DNA of 64,000 nt from Rhizobium sp. Root1203 (GCF_001424945.1 NZ_LMCW01000012.1:574373-638372), one strand, 5' to 3'; counted from the first letter of the stretch, positions 10,736 through 20,695 are shown. The notes: generated by a model from the sequence alone, not told the origin. Numbers and translations are program-made.

Positions 10736-11455
10736 TCAATCGGAATCGCAGGGCCAACTCTGCGGCACCGTCAGGCCAGCCGGCAGCTTCGTGTTCGAAT
10801 CGCCGCACGCGAGCTCGATCTGTGCCTGCTGCAGGCCGGTTGCTTTGGAAAGATCGAGACCGCTGATGCGGGTCAGAAACATGAAGGCGCGGTCGAAGGA
10901 AATGGGGCCTTCGAATGTCGCTCCGCTGAGATCTGCGCGCGACAGGTTCGCGAGCGAAAAGCTTGCTCCCGTCAGCACTGCCTTGGTAAAGCTTGCGCGG
11001 CCGAGCTCCGCCTTTTCGAAATTCGCGCCGGTCAGCGTCGCGCCATTGAAATTGGAGCGCTGCAGCTCCGCGCCTGCGAAGGAAGCGCCCTGGGCAGAGA
11101 CGTTCTCGAATCCCGAACGATACGCTTCGACCTTCGCGAAATTCGCCTTGTCGACCTGAGCACCGGTAAACCAGGCGCGCACCAACGTAGCCTTTTCGAG
11201 ATTCGCCGAGGTGAGATTGGTTCCGCTCAGATTGGTCAGGGTGAAATCGGCGTCGACAAGATTGGCCTTCTGGAAGTCGCCTCCCTCCAGCATCAGGTTC
11301 TTCTTGTTGCAGCCGCCCCAGTCGATCCCAGAGGACGGCGTCATGCCGCAATCGGCAGCAAAGGCAGAACCGCAGGATGCCGCGGCCGTCAGAGCCAGGG
11401 TCACACCCAACAGGACAATCGTCGACACACTATGACTTGCAGCCAAAATCTTCAC
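10736..11455 (-). CDS. Exported pentapeptide-repeat protein
   Basis: 239 residues. A signal peptide (hydrophobic to about residue 32, cleavage near SAFA-ADC) is followed by about 130 residues of A(D/N)LXX-type pentapeptide repeats (for example ANLVDADF, TNLSGTNL, ATLTGANF, ANLSRADL), which form a right-handed quadrilateral helix. There are a few cysteines at both ends (ADC, GGCNKK, ELACGDS, WPCDSD), compatible with periplasmic disulfides. The start is GTG with GGG five bases upstream; no in-frame ATG is available. Role unknown; periplasmic by inference. It lies upstream of rpsB but 189 nt away. Confidence 0.8.
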   Translation of the reverse strand: MKILAASHSVSTIVLLGVTLALTAAASCGSAFAADCGMTPSSGIDWGGCNKKNLMLEGGDFQKANLVDADFTLTNLSGTNLTSANLEKATLVRAWFTGAQVDKANFAKVEAYRSGFENVSAQGASFAGAELQRSNFNGATLTGANFEKAELGRASFTKAVLTGASFSLANLSRADLSGATFEGPISFDRAFMFLTRISGLDLSKATGLQQAQIELACGDSNTKLPAGLTVPQSWPCDSD

Positions 11456-11584
11456 TCCATCCCGCGGTCACCGCTCAATCACACACCCGAGTCCTAGCAT
11501 GGAGGACATCCTGCTGCATACATCGGCATTCGTCTGACCGCCAAGCGATCGTCCAATGCTGGCAATTGGTTACAGGCAACGATC

Positions 11585-12421
11585 TTACTTGCAGGCGACG
11601 GCCTTGGCGTCGAGCAGCTCGAGCTTCGACAGCTTGCCCGAGAGTACGAAGTCGCCGTAGTCCATCGTCAGATCCCGCGTGATGCCGTTCTCGTAGAGCT
11701 TGAACGACATGCGGTAGACGGGCAATGCGTCCGTCTTGGTGTTTTCGTTGAAGTAGGAAATGGTCACCGGCCAGAACGCCGTCTTGGAGAAGGCGCCGGC
11801 ATTGCTTGCATCCGTCTCGTCTTTGGAGGGCGTTACCTGCTTGCCCACGACCGTGGTCGTGGCAAGAGCCTTGTCGCCATCGTCGGAGCCGTCGAAGACA
11901 CGTGCTTCGAACAGGCGCTTTCCGGCCTTGGCGTTCTGGATGACGTCCAGCATGTGCTCGGTCGGGAAGCGGCTCGCGGCGAGCTGAAGCTCCTTGCTTG
12001 AGGGCTGCTTGAGATCGACCTTCACGCCCTCGGCCCGATCCTCGGCCGCACCATTGACTTCCTTGTCAAGCTGGTCGTCGGTGAAGGATTTCGTGTCGAA
12101 GGTGAACTTCCGATCCTTCAGGTTCTCGAAGGTCTTCGTCTGCTGATCGCTCAGACGCACCGCATCGCCCGTATCGATCTGCGTCACGAAGCGGAAGTTG
12201 GTGGTGTAGCCGCTGCAATAGTTGCCGTCGAACTCGTAGACCATGCGGCCCGACATGCCTGAAATGCCGGAGCGCTCGGATGCGTCCTTCAGCTCAAGAT
12301 CATAGACGGCACGATGAGCGACCAGACCCGTGGCAATTGCCGCGCTGGTTACCGGTGCCGCTGCAAAGGCGTTTGCCGAAACGCCTGCTAGGAAGAGTGC
12401 GGCAAGACTCGATCGGACCAT
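11585..12421 (-). CDS. eipB: EipB-type cell envelope integrity protein (DUF1849)
   Basis: Periplasmic protein of the DUF1849 family; the Brucella member EipB is a beta-spiral protein needed for envelope integrity. 278 residues from the ATG at 12421, which has AGGAG 7 nt upstream; the open frame upstream lacks support. Seen: signal peptide (VRSSLAALFLAGVSANAFA), AHRAVYDLEL, GRMVYEFDGNYCSGY, and a C-terminal Cys one residue from the end (VACK). The two cysteines match the conserved disulfide pair of EipB. Divergent from the RidA gene. Confidence 0.88.
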   Translation of the reverse strand: MVRSSLAALFLAGVSANAFAAAPVTSAAIATGLVAHRAVYDLELKDASERSGISGMSGRMVYEFDGNYCSGYTTNFRFVTQIDTGDAVRLSDQQTKTFENLKDRKFTFDTKSFTDDQLDKEVNGAAEDRAEGVKVDLKQPSSKELQLAASRFPTEHMLDVIQNAKAGKRLFEARVFDGSDDGDKALATTTVVGKQVTPSKDETDASNAGAFSKTAFWPVTISYFNENTKTDALPVYRMSFKLYENGITRDLTMDYGDFVLSGKLSKLELLDAKAVACK

Positions 12422-12557
12422 TGATAATCTCCTGTTGGACTCGCCTGCGATGTTATAAGAACGCTTTCGGCCAAATCGAGGCTCGATCATGTCACAAAAT
12501 AGATTCAAGCCTTGATGCATAATTTTAGAACTATTGACAACAAAAGCGGAGAGGAAA

Positions 12558-13028
12558 ATGTCCGATCAAATCGCTGCGCGGCTGAAAGAGATGGGGATAT
12601 CCCTGCCTGAGGCCGCGGCACCCGCCGCAAACTATGTTCCATATGTGATCAACGGCAACCTTCTCTACATTTCCGGACAGCTGCCGCTCGACGGCGGCAA
12701 GATTGCCGTTTCCGGCCACCTTGGAAAGAATGTCGACGTGCCGGCGGGCCAGCGGGCCGCGGAGCTGTGCGCGATCAACATCCTCGCACAGGCCAAAGCC
12801 GCGCTCGGCGGCGATCTCAGCCGGATCAAGCGGGTCATCAAACTGAACGGTTTCGTGGCATCGACGCCCGACTTCGTCGAGCAGCATCTCGTGATCAACG
12901 GTGCATCGAACCTGATTGCCGGCGTCCTCGGCGAAGCCGGAAAGCATGCTCGCGCCGCAGTCGGCATGGCAGCACTACCCATGAACGCCGCGGTCGAAAT
13001 CGACGCAATCATGGAAGTCGCGTCATGA
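12558..13028 (+). CDS. RidA family protein (YjgF/YER057c)
   Basis: 156-residue member of the RidA superfamily, in which the founding member hydrolyses reactive enamine/imine intermediates. Characteristic pieces: YVPYVINGNLLYISGQLPL near residue 28, RIKRVIKLNGFVAST, and the C-terminal ARAAVGMAALPMNAAVEID, with the conserved Arg in the ARAAVG segment. The N-terminal extension MSDQIAARLKEMGISLPEA marks the longer RidA subfamily (as in YjgH-type or RutC relatives) rather than canonical RidA. Start chosen for GGAGAGGAAA just upstream. Its stop overlaps the next ATG (ATGA). Confidence 0.88.
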   Translation: MSDQIAARLKEMGISLPEAAAPAANYVPYVINGNLLYISGQLPLDGGKIAVSGHLGKNVDVPAGQRAAELCAINILAQAKAALGGDLSRIKRVIKLNGFVASTPDFVEQHLVINGASNLIAGVLGEAGKHARAAVGMAALPMNAAVEIDAIMEVAS

Positions 13029-13744
13029 CCTCGGCAGCTTGGCTCAAGGAACTGCCCGTCGCCCACCGCGGTTATCATGACCTCAACAACAAGGTCTGGG
13101 AAAACACCCTCTCCGCGTTCTCGCGCGCCGTCGAGGCCGGCTTCGCCATCGAGTGCGATCTCCATTACGCTTCCGACGGCGTGCCGGTCGTCTTCCACGA
13201 CGAAGACCTGGAGCGCCTGTGCAACCTGAAGGGTGACGTTCGCGAGCGGACTTCCCAGGAACTGGGGCTGCTTTCGATCGGCGGCACCGGCGACAAGATT
13301 CCGACGCTGAGACAGATGCTGGATCTCGTCAAGGGCAGGGTTCCGCTGGTGATCGAGCTCAAGGGGCGCGAAGCTGACGACGCAGGCTTCGTCGAAGCCG
13401 TTCTCGAAGTACTGGAAGGTTACGAAGGCAAAGTGGCGCTGATGAGCTTCGACCACTGGCTGCTGCGTGAACTCAAGGCCCTCGATGCGCCCTACCCGCT
13501 CGGCCTGACGGCGGGCGGCAACAAGCCGGACGAATTCGAAGCCAATGAAAAAGCGATGCAACTCGGCCTCGACTTCATTTCGTACTTCTTCGCCGATCTT
13601 CCCAATCCCTTCATCAGCGCGCAGCGCGAGAAGGGTATCGTCGTCATCACCTGGACGGTCCGGGACGAGAAGGCACGCAGGCACAGCTTCGAGAACGCCG
13701 ACCAGATGACGTTCGAGGGATTTGATCCGCGCGTTCTGGTTTGA
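13025..13744 (+). CDS. Glycerophosphodiester phosphodiesterase
   Basis: Hydrolyses glycerophosphodiesters to glycerol-3-phosphate plus alcohol. 239 residues, cytoplasmic (no signal peptide). GDPD motifs: AHRGY with His14 and Arg15, the EN pair at 26-27, metal ligands Glu43 and Asp45 in ECDLHY, and the second His58 in VVFHDEDL. It ends with the usual ITWTVRDEK strand. The start overlaps the RidA stop by 4 nt, so the two are cotranscribed and coupled. Confidence 0.92.
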   Translation: MTSAAWLKELPVAHRGYHDLNNKVWENTLSAFSRAVEAGFAIECDLHYASDGVPVVFHDEDLERLCNLKGDVRERTSQELGLLSIGGTGDKIPTLRQMLDLVKGRVPLVIELKGREADDAGFVEAVLEVLEGYEGKVALMSFDHWLLRELKALDAPYPLGLTAGGNKPDEFEANEKAMQLGLDFISYFFADLPNPFISAQREKGIVVITWTVRDEKARRHSFENADQMTFEGFDPRVLV

Positions 13745-13822
13745 CGCTCGCTTTTTGGACACGTTCATGCGCAGACTGGATCGGAGCCCCATTATCCTCC
13801 CAAACGGTCTCGCACTCGCTTT

Positions 13823-15013
13823 ATGACAGACGAACTCTCAATCCGCATCGAGCGGTCCTTCACCGATATTTCCCCTGAGAGCTGGTCACGGCTTTCCGGG
13901 GCTTCAAAAGGCGATAGCGCGCTCGCCTACAATCCCTTCGTCTCGCACGCTTTCCTGTCTTCACTCGAAGAATCGGGATCGGCAACCGCCGAGACAGGCT
14001 GGCTCGGACATCATATGCTGCTGGAGAGTGCCGACGGACAACTCGTCGGCGCCCTGCCCGGCTATCTGAAAAACCATAGCCAGGGCGAATATGTCTTCGA
14101 CCATGGCTGGGCCGATGCCTTCGAACGGGCGGGCGGCCGCTATTATCCAAAGCTCCAGTGCTCGATACCGTTTACGCCTGCAACCGGTCCGCGCCTGCTG
14201 GTCGCAGCCGGTGTGCAGCGCCGTCCGATTCAGGACGCAATGGCTGAAAGCCTCAAGGAGGTCGTTCGCCGCCTAGGCGTCTCGTCGGCACACATCACCT
14301 TCGTTCCCGAGGACGAAATCGCCGTGTTCGAGACCGATGGCTATCTGCACCGAACCGATCAACAGTTCCATTTCATCAACGAGGGCTATGCCGACCACGA
14401 CGCGTTTCTCGAAACACTCGCCTCGCGCAAGCGCAAGGCACTGCGCAGGGAACGCCGTACGGCGCTGGAAAACGGCATCAGCATCGACTGGCTGACCGGC
14501 AGCGATCTGACGGAGCGCATCTGGGACCAGTTCTTCGCCTTCTACATGGACACGGGGAGCCGCAAATGGGGCCGCCCCTACCTTACGCGCAAGTTCTACT
14601 CGCTGATCGGCGAACGCATGCCCGACGACATCCTGCTCGTCATGGCCAAGCACAACGGGCGCTATGTCGCCGGTGCAATCAATTTCATTGGTGGCGATAC
14701 GCTCTATGGCCGGCATTGGGGCTGCATCGAGGATCATCCGTACCTGCATTTCGAGGTCTGCTATCATCAAGCGATCGACTTCGCCCTGGCGAAAGGCCTG
14801 AAACGCGTCGAGGCCGGGGCGCAGGGCGAGCATAAGCTGGCGCGAGGTTACCTGCCAGTGACAACGCATTCCGCCCACTATGTCGCGCATGCCGGCCTTC
14901 GCCGGGCGATCGCGGACTATCTCGAGCGCGAGCGCGACGACGTCGAGCACATGAACGAGATTCTGGCCGAGCACAGCCCGTTCCGAAAAGGCGAGCGGCT
15001 TCAAGAGGATTGA
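13823..15013 (+). CDS. FemAB-like / GNAT-fold acyltransferase (PF04339 type)
   Basis: 396-residue cytoplasmic protein of the FemAB-like family (formerly DUF482). Typical features: YNPFVSHAFLSSLEESG near the start, WLGHHMLLE, GALPGYLKNHSQGEYVFDHGW, and the signature RKRKALRRERR near residue 200. The later GGDTLYGRHWGC and EAGAQGEHKLARGYLPV segments close the second GNAT fold. Fem proteins use aminoacyl-tRNA to modify peptidoglycan; no substrate is established for this subfamily. It starts 78 nt after the GDPD gene and probably runs on in the same transcript to the HIT gene. Confidence 0.85.
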   Translation: MTDELSIRIERSFTDISPESWSRLSGASKGDSALAYNPFVSHAFLSSLEESGSATAETGWLGHHMLLESADGQLVGALPGYLKNHSQGEYVFDHGWADAFERAGGRYYPKLQCSIPFTPATGPRLLVAAGVQRRPIQDAMAESLKEVVRRLGVSSAHITFVPEDEIAVFETDGYLHRTDQQFHFINEGYADHDAFLETLASRKRKALRRERRTALENGISIDWLTGSDLTERIWDQFFAFYMDTGSRKWGRPYLTRKFYSLIGERMPDDILLVMAKHNGRYVAGAINFIGGDTLYGRHWGCIEDHPYLHFEVCYHQAIDFALAKGLKRVEAGAQGEHKLARGYLPVTTHSAHYVAHAGLRRAIADYLERERDDVEHMNEILAEHSPFRKGERLQED

Positions 15014-15066
15014 CGCCCTCGCCCGTGCCGCGCTACCGGAACAAGGCACCAACGAGGAGATTTCGC

Positions 15067-15492
15067 ATGACCAGCGCCGCTTATGACAGCAACAACATCT
15101 TTGCAAAGATCCTGCGTGGCGAAATTCCCTCGCACCGTATCTACGAAGACAACCACACCGTCGCGTTCATGGATGTGATGCCGCAGGCGCCCGGCCATGT
15201 TCTCGTCGTCCCCAAGACGCCTTCGCGCAATCTACTCGACGCCGATCCGGCCACGCTGGCACAGACCATCCCGGTCGTCCAGAAAATCGCCAATGCCGTC
15301 AAAGAGGCGTTCGACGCGGACGGCGTCTTCGTCTGCCAGTTCAACGAGCCGGCGGCGGGCCAGACCGTCTTCCACCTGCATTTCCACGTCATCCCCCGCC
15401 ACGAGGGCGTGGCGCTGCATCCGCATTCGGGGAAAATGGAGGACAACGCCGTACTTGCTGCAAATGCCGAGAAAATCAAAGCTTGGCTTTGA
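15067..15492 (+). CDS. HIT family nucleotide hydrolase
   Basis: 141-residue histidine-triad protein of the Hint branch, which typically cleaves purine nucleoside phosphoramidates. N-terminal NIFAKILRGEIPSHRIYED, then AFMDVMPQAPGHVLVVPK, and the triad with His103, His105 and His107 (HLHFHVIP). Start chosen at the ATG with GAGGAG upstream. The stop TGA abuts the stop of the convergent PAP2 gene with no spacer, so the two transcripts must overlap at their 3' ends. Confidence 0.92.
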   Translation: MTSAAYDSNNIFAKILRGEIPSHRIYEDNHTVAFMDVMPQAPGHVLVVPKTPSRNLLDADPATLAQTIPVVQKIANAVKEAFDADGVFVCQFNEPAAGQTVFHLHFHVIPRHEGVALHPHSGKMEDNAVLAANAEKIKAWL

Positions 15493-16434
15493 TCACGGCT
15501 TCGCACCGGTAGCGACCTTGCGTGGCAATCGCGCCTGCAGCGTTTCACATTGCCATAGCGCAGCGTCTGCCAGTCGGTAGGCAATGCCAAACACGACAAG
15601 ACCACCGATGACATCTGCGAGATTGTGCCCGCCCTGAATGAGGATCGCGGGCACCATCAATGCATTGAGAATAAGGAACGGCACCGCCAGCGGGCCAAAG
15701 CGCAGAAGAAAGCAGGCGGACATCGCCGCCATCACTGTGTGAAACGACGGGAATCCGATCAGCCCGAGTACATTTTTCGGCGACAGATACGTCGCACCGT
15801 GGCGGCCCAATTCGACAAGCTGCGCACCGTAGTCCGGGCCGACGGCCAGTGGAACTGCGTCGGTAACGTCCTTCGGCAACACATAGATCGACGAAGCACC
15901 GAACGAGGGGAAGAACGACCAGCAGACGATAGCGAGAAGCGCTCCAATCACACCTGTCAGCAGGAAGTGGTGCAACAGGCGAATCCGACCCGAGAACCCC
16001 AGGATGAAGAGAATTGCCAGCAGTTGGGGCAATGACGTCGCATAGACGGCTTGCAGCAGCATTCCGGCACGCGGATACTGCGACGCCCAGGTCACAAAAC
16101 TTGGCCAGTGAAAGCCGAGCTGTTCGTCGATGCGCGCAAGAACCGGATCGACGGGATGAAAGAGCAGCGGCAGCAGCAGATAGTTGAACACCGAGCCGAC
16201 GATCGTGAAGAGTATGAAGAGCCCAGCAGCTGTTGCAGTCGCTGCGATACCCTCGTTGGGCCTGACATGTCTGTAGAACTGGCCGATAGCGATGGCTGAT
16301 GATCCGCACGCGATCAGGCTTGCATAGCCTGCTGCATCGAACCCGATCCCCTTCCACGACAGAAGAACAACATCGAGCGACGCCAGCACCGCGATGATCG
16401 TAACAATGAAACGTTCGGCGGGCAGAAACACCAT
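15493..16434 (-). CDS. Membrane PAP2-family phosphatase
   Basis: 313 residues, mostly hydrophobic with about seven to eight membrane segments. The PAP2 signature is partly visible near the C terminus: FPSFHTVMA (motif 2 PSxH) and GGHNLADVIGG (motif 3 HxxxD). The overall size, with motifs only in the last third, resembles the inositol-phosphorylceramide-synthase-like PAP2 group of alphaproteobacteria. A lipid phosphate or lipid head-group substrate is likely but not identifiable. AGGAG lies upstream of the ATG. Confidence 0.83.
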   Translation of the reverse strand: MVFLPAERFIVTIIAVLASLDVVLLSWKGIGFDAAGYASLIACGSSAIAIGQFYRHVRPNEGIAATATAAGLFILFTIVGSVFNYLLLPLLFHPVDPVLARIDEQLGFHWPSFVTWASQYPRAGMLLQAVYATSLPQLLAILFILGFSGRIRLLHHFLLTGVIGALLAIVCWSFFPSFGASSIYVLPKDVTDAVPLAVGPDYGAQLVELGRHGATYLSPKNVLGLIGFPSFHTVMAAMSACFLLRFGPLAVPFLILNALMVPAILIQGGHNLADVIGGLVVFGIAYRLADAALWQCETLQARLPRKVATGAKP

Positions 16435-16510
16435 AGACCGGCTCCTTGCTGAAGCCTGAGATAGTCGATTGCACTTAAAATTCGGCTAAGCACCCGTGCA
16501 ACCGCCGAAG

Positions 16511-16540
16511 AAAAAGCGGCCCGAAAGCCGCTTTTTCCAT
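16511..16540 (-). terminator. Rho-independent terminator after clpA
   Basis: Perfect 10-bp stem AAAAAGCGGC (16511-16520) / GCCGCTTTTT (16527-16536) with a 6-nt loop, 9 bases past the clpA stop. T-runs on both sides make it bidirectional, which also serves to insulate the minus-strand PAP2 gene beyond. Confidence 0.88.
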
Positions 16541-16544
16541 TGAC

Positions 16545-19055
16545 CTACTTCTTTGGCACCCGTGGGACAGCGCTGCCCTTCCTGGGCGGACTCTTGACCT
16601 CGGGTTCGGCGACTGGCGCCTTCGCCTTTTTCACCGAAGCCGTGGTCTTCTTGGGCCGCGTCTTGGTCTTCAGTTCGCCGTCATCCTGGTCGTCACCTTC
16701 GGGGTGGACAACCTCGGCCTCCGGCTTCGGCTTGATCGGCGCACTGTCCGACATCGATTCAAGGATGATGCCGGGTTTGCCGTCTTCCTTCGGGCCTACA
16801 GTGACGGTGACGACGCCACCCTTCTTCAGCTTGCCAAAGAGGATTTCGTTGGCCAGCGGCTTCTTGATGACATCCTGGATCACGCGGGCCAGCGGGCGGG
16901 CACCCATCTTTTCGTCGTAGCCCTTGTCTGCCAGCCAGGCGATCGCATCCTCGTGCAGGTCGAAGGTGACGTTCCGCTCGGAAAGCTGTGCCTCGAGCTG
17001 CATGATGAACTTCTGCACGACCTTGTGAATGACGACCGTCGGCAGCGCCGCGAACGGAATGATCGCGTCGAGACGGTTGCGGAACTCCGGCGTGAAGATG
17101 CGGTTCAGCGCCTCTTCGTCCTCGCCCGTCCGCTTGGACGAACCGAAGCCGAATGCCGCCTTGGCCATCTCGGATGCCCCCGCATTGGTCGTCATGATCA
17201 GGATGACGTTGCGGAAGTCGATCTTCTTGCCGTTGTGGTCGGTCAGCGTGCCGTGGTCCATGACCTGCAGCAGGATGTTGTAGATGTCGGGATGCGCCTT
17301 CTCGATCTCGTCGAGCAGCACCACGCAATGCGGATGCTGGTCGACGCCATCGGTCAGGAGACCGCCCTGGTCGAAGCCGACGTAGCCGGGAGGTGCACCG
17401 AGCAGACGGGAAACCGTATGCCGCTCCATATATTCCGACATGTCGAAGCGCAGAAGCTCGACACCGAGCGACGACGCCAGCTGCTTGGCCACCTCGGTTT
17501 TGCCGACGCCCGTAGGCCCAGAGAAGACATAGGAGCCAATCGGCTTGTTCGGCTCGCGAAGGCCGGCACGCGCCAGCTTGATCGAGGTCGACAGGGCTTC
17601 GATTGCCGTATCCTGGCCATAGACGACCGAACGCAGTTCCTTCTCGAGATTGGCGAGAACGGCTTCGTCGTCCTTCGACACGGTCTTCGGCGGAATGCGG
17701 GCCATCGTGGCGATCGTCGCCTCGATCTCCCTTTCGGTGATCAGCTTGCGACGCTTGGACGGCGGCAGCAGCATCTGGGCCGCACCCGTCTCGTCGATCA
17801 CATCGATCGCCTTGTCGGGGAGTTTGCGGTCGGAGATGTAGCGTGCCGACAGCTCGACGGCTGTCTTGATCGCCTCGTTCGAGTAGCGCAGGTGGTGATA
17901 CTCTTCGAAATAGGGCTTCAGGCCCTTCATGATTTCGATCGCATCGTCGATCGACGGTTCGGCGACGTCGATCTTCTGGAAGCGGCGAACCAGAGCCCGG
18001 TCCTTCTCGAAGAACTGACGATATTCCTTGTAGGTGGTCGATCCGATGCAACGAATCGCGCCCGACGACAGGGCCGGCTTCAGCAGGTTCGACGCGTCCA
18101 TCGCTCCGCCTGACGTGGCGCCTGCACCGATCACCGTGTGGATTTCATCGATGAAAAGAACGGCGCCCGGATATTCTTCGAGCTCCTTGACGACCTGCTT
18201 CAAGCGCTCTTCGAAATCGCCGCGGTAGCGCGTGCCGGCCAGAAGCGTTCCCATGTCGAGTGAAAAGATGGTGGCGTCGGCAAGCGCTTCCGGCACCTTG
18301 CCTTCGACGATGCGCTTGGCCAGGCCTTCGGCGATCGCCGTCTTGCCGACGCCGGGATCGCCGACGTACAGCGGATTGTTCTTCGAACGGCGGCACAGGA
18401 TCTGAATCGTGCGGTTGACCTCGGCATGACGGCCGATCAGCGGATCGATCTTGCCGACCTTGGCCTTCTCGTTGAGGTTCACGCAATAAGCCTTCAGGGC
18501 ATCCTGCTGCTTCTTGGCGCCGCCTTCTTCCTGTTCGCCGCTGCCGCGCGATGCCGGCTTGCTCTCCGATTCGCCATCGTCGGCACCACGCGGCGTCCGC
18601 GTTTCAGACGATCCGGCGCGCTTGCCAATCCCGTGGGAAATGTAGTTGACGGCATCGTAGCGGGTCATTTCCTGCTCCTGCAGGAAATAGGCGGCATGGC
18701 TTTCGCGCTCGGCGAAGATGGCGACGAGCACGTTTGCTCCGGTTACTTCTTCGCGACCGGACGACTGAACATGAATGACGGCACGCTGAATGACGCGCTG
18801 GAAGCCGGAAGTCGGCTTGGAGTCCTCGTCATAACCCGTGACCAGGTTGGAGAGTTCGTTATCGACATATTCAACAAGGGTTTTGCGGAGCGCGTCGAGA
18901 TTGACATTGCAGGCGCCCATGACCGCGGCCGCATCGGCATCGTCGATCAGGGCGAGCAGCAGATGCTCGAGCGTCGCATATTCGTGATGCCGCTCGTTGG
19001 CAAAGGTCAGTGCCTGATGGAGCGCCTTCTCAAGACTAGGCGAAAATGTTGGCAC
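16545..19055 (-). CDS. clpA: ATP-dependent Clp protease ATP-binding subunit ClpA
   Basis: Hexameric AAA+ unfoldase that feeds substrates to ClpP; the adaptor ClpS is encoded directly upstream. 836 residues. N domain (about 1-145), first AAA module with Walker A GDPGVGKT at 232-239 and [11 protein letters not shown], second module with Walker A GPTGVGKT near residue 515 and [13 protein letters not shown]. The last 75 or so residues form a Lys/Pro-rich tail (ending [12 protein letters not shown]) that E. coli ClpA lacks. Translation starts at a GTG with GAGGA upstream. 10 nt separate it from clpS. Confidence 0.97.
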   Translation of the reverse strand: MPTFSPSLEKALHQALTFANERHHEYATLEHLLLALIDDADAAAVMGACNVNLDALRKTLVEYVDNELSNLVTGYDEDSKPTSGFQRVIQRAVIHVQSSGREEVTGANVLVAIFAERESHAAYFLQEQEMTRYDAVNYISHGIGKRAGSSETRTPRGADDGESESKPASRGSGEQEEGGAKKQQDALKAYCVNLNEKAKVGKIDPLIGRHAEVNRTIQILCRRSKNNPLYVGDPGVGKTAIAEGLAKRIVEGKVPEALADATIFSLDMGTLLAGTRYRGDFEERLKQVVKELEEYPGAVLFIDEIHTVIGAGATSGGAMDASNLLKPALSSGAIRCIGSTTYKEYRQFFEKDRALVRRFQKIDVAEPSIDDAIEIMKGLKPYFEEYHHLRYSNEAIKTAVELSARYISDRKLPDKAIDVIDETGAAQMLLPPSKRRKLITEREIEATIATMARIPPKTVSKDDEAVLANLEKELRSVVYGQDTAIEALSTSIKLARAGLREPNKPIGSYVFSGPTGVGKTEVAKQLASSLGVELLRFDMSEYMERHTVSRLLGAPPGYVGFDQGGLLTDGVDQHPHCVVLLDEIEKAHPDIYNILLQVMDHGTLTDHNGKKIDFRNVILIMTTNAGASEMAKAAFGFGSSKRTGEDEEALNRIFTPEFRNRLDAIIPFAALPTVVIHKVVQKFIMQLEAQLSERNVTFDLHEDAIAWLADKGYDEKMGARPLARVIQDVIKKPLANEILFGKLKKGGVVTVTVGPKEDGKPGIILESMSDSAPIKPKPEAEVVHPEGDDQDDGELKTKTRPKKTTASVKKAKAPVAEPEVKSPPRKGSAVPRVPKK

Positions 19056-19065
19056 GTTCAGATCC

Positions 19066-19425
19066 TCACTTCTTTTCCATGACGCATTGCAGCGGATGCT
19101 GGTGCTGTCGGGCGAAGTCCATCACCTGACTCACCTTGGTCTCCGCTACCTCGTATGTAAATATTCCACATTCGCCGACGCCATGATTATGGACATGAAG
19201 CATGATGCGGGTGGCACTTTCACGGTCCTTCTGAAAAAAACGCTCCAGGATATGGATGACGAACTCCATAGGCGTGTAGTCGTCATTCAAAATCAGCACA
19301 CGGTACAGATTGGGTTTCTTCGTCTTAGGCTTTGTGCGCGTGATGACCGAGGTGCCGCGATTTCCGTTGTCCCCGTTCCTTTCGCTATCATTTTGCATCC
19401 GGATCGGCTGTACGATCATATTCAT
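19066..19425 (-). CDS. clpS: ATP-dependent Clp protease adaptor ClpS
   Basis: N-end-rule adaptor that delivers substrates with bulky hydrophobic N termini to ClpA. 119 residues. A flexible polar N terminus (about 35 residues) precedes the core: [20 protein letters not shown], with the Asp residues and Met that line the N-degron pocket, and [19 protein letters not shown]. The start could be this ATG (GGGGA 4 nt upstream) or the ATG two codons later (GGGGA 10 nt upstream). Upstream of clpA in the same orientation. Confidence 0.95.
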   Translation of the reverse strand: MNMIVQPIRMQNDSERNGDNGNRGTSVITRTKPKTKKPNLYRVLILNDDYTPMEFVIHILERFFQKDRESATRIMLHVHNHGVGECGIFTYEVAETKVSQVMDFARQHQHPLQCVMEKK

Positions 19426-19610
19426 TCATTCCCCGAACAATCCGGCGGTGCATGGGAGGCCTGCTTTACCCGCCGAATTTCTGAATTACTAACTTAGTTC
19501 ATTGTAGAGCGATTTTAAGCCCCTCGCTTCACACTGCAATCACAATTCAACCGGACTTGGCGCAAAGACACAAAAACTAGCGACAGGGACGCAAAACGTT
19601 TCGTGAAAAA

Positions 19611-19655
19611 CGAAAAAGACCGGCTGCAGATGCGTAGCCGGCCTTCGTTTTTCAA
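19611..19655 (-). terminator. Terminator downstream of phasin gene
   Basis: Stem CCGGCT (19620-19625) / AGCCGG (19636-19641), extended outward by matching A-rich and T-rich flanks. In the minus direction it is followed by TCTTTTTCG, giving a standard intrinsic terminator about 45 nt after the phasin stop. It also separates phasin from clpS. Confidence 0.8.
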
Positions 19656-19685
19656 GGGGTATGCAGCTTTTGCACCGTCCGCCCC

Positions 19686-20054
19686 CTAAGCCGCGGCGGG
19701 CGTCACCACCGCAGGCTTGGCAGCTTTCGCGACGGCGGCAGCTACCGGCGCCTCGTATGGCCGGTAGGCGCTCTTGGCGATGTCAGCGTACATTTCGCTC
19801 AGTTTCGTCGCTTCAGCGACAAAGCTCTCGTATGCGGCCTTCACATAGCCGGTTTGCAGTTCGAAGACAGCTTCGAGACTGCGCGCGCCGGACAGCGTCT
19901 CGAAATGCGTGACTGCATCCTGGAAAGATTTTTTGGAATATTCGGTCGCCTCCGTGGCGATCGCCTGAAATCCCTTGGTCGTCTCGGAATAGCTCTTGAG
20001 TACCGTTTCCATGGCTTCCTTGCTCTTTCCAGCGGCGTCATCAAAGTTCAGCAT
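19686..20054 (-). CDS. Phasin family protein
   Basis: 122-residue phasin, the small amphipathic protein that coats polyhydroxyalkanoate granules. The ATG at 20054 has an excellent AAGGAGG 7 nt upstream. The sequence is almost all helix: LNFDDAAGKSKEAMETVLKS, then KGFQAIATEATEYSKKSF and LQTGYVKAAYESFVAEA, with an Ala/Pro-rich C-terminal tail. The PHA synthase gene at 42758 lies 22 kb away in the same window. It has its own terminator and stands alone. Confidence 0.88.
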   Translation of the reverse strand: MLNFDDAAGKSKEAMETVLKSYSETTKGFQAIATEATEYSKKSFQDAVTHFETLSGARSLEAVFELQTGYVKAAYESFVAEATKLSEMYADIAKSAYRPYEAPVAAAVAKAAKPAVVTPAAA

Positions 20055-20269
20055 GAAAATCCTCCTTGTGCTCGGAAGCCAAAAGGTAGTCGCACCGCAC
20101 ACAAAGATCAAGCGATCTTGTGCGTCGCACAACACTCTATGGTTGCATTTGAAGATGCGCAAATTCCGAGGACGGCAGGCAATGTGGCCGGATAGTTGAT
20201 ATTGCTAAAATATATCAGAGGGCCGCAACCAGAGGCTTCGCAAAGAATCCGATTGCGGCACTCGAACGA

Positions 20270-20695
20270 TTAATCGAGGAGATCGGCCGGGACCTTGCCG
20301 CCGTTTTCCGACAGCCGCTTCATCAGCGCCTTGTGCAGAAACATGTTCATCGTCGCGGTATCGTGGGTATCACCGGTGTAGCCGAGTTCCGTGGCCAGTT
20401 CCTTGCGCTCGGCAAGGCTCGCGTCCATTCCCACGGCTTTCATCAGGTCGACGATCGAACGGCGCCAGTCCAGCTTCTGCCCGCTTTTCTTCACCGCCGC
20501 GTCGAGTGCCGAAACGATATCGACGGCCGCCGCTGATGGAGTTGCCGCAGGTGCTGAGCTTGGCGCCGGCGATGGCGCGGCAGAGGGCGAAACAGGCGCC
20601 TGTGCCGGCTCTATCTTCGGCGCCGCGGCCTGCGTCACCGGAGCAGCCTGTGCCTCCCCGAAAATGGCATGCTTGATCTTGTCGAAAATACCCAT
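20270..20695 (-). CDS. DUF3597 domain protein
   Basis: 141 residues. A short N-terminal helix (MGIFDKIKHAIFG) is joined by a 45-residue Ala/Pro/Ser linker (about 15-60) to a globular C-terminal domain: DIVSALDAAVKKSGQKLDWR, SIVDLMKAVGMDASLAERK, ELGYTGDTHDTATMN, LHKALMKRLSENGGKVP. The C-terminal domain is DUF3597, whose founding structures show a LysM-neighbouring helical fold; no function is known. The chosen ATG has GGGG 9 nt upstream. Monocistronic by spacing. Confidence 0.78.
   Translation of the reverse strand: MGIFDKIKHAIFGEAQAAPVTQAAAPKIEPAQAPVSPSAAPSPAPSSAPAATPSAAAVDIVSALDAAVKKSGQKLDWRRSIVDLMKAVGMDASLAERKELATELGYTGDTHDTATMNMFLHKALMKRLSENGGKVPADLLD

Noticed and set aside
16704..18113. 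469-codon frame antisense to clpA
   Set aside because: Mirror of clpA on the other strand, no start signal, no recognisable domain.
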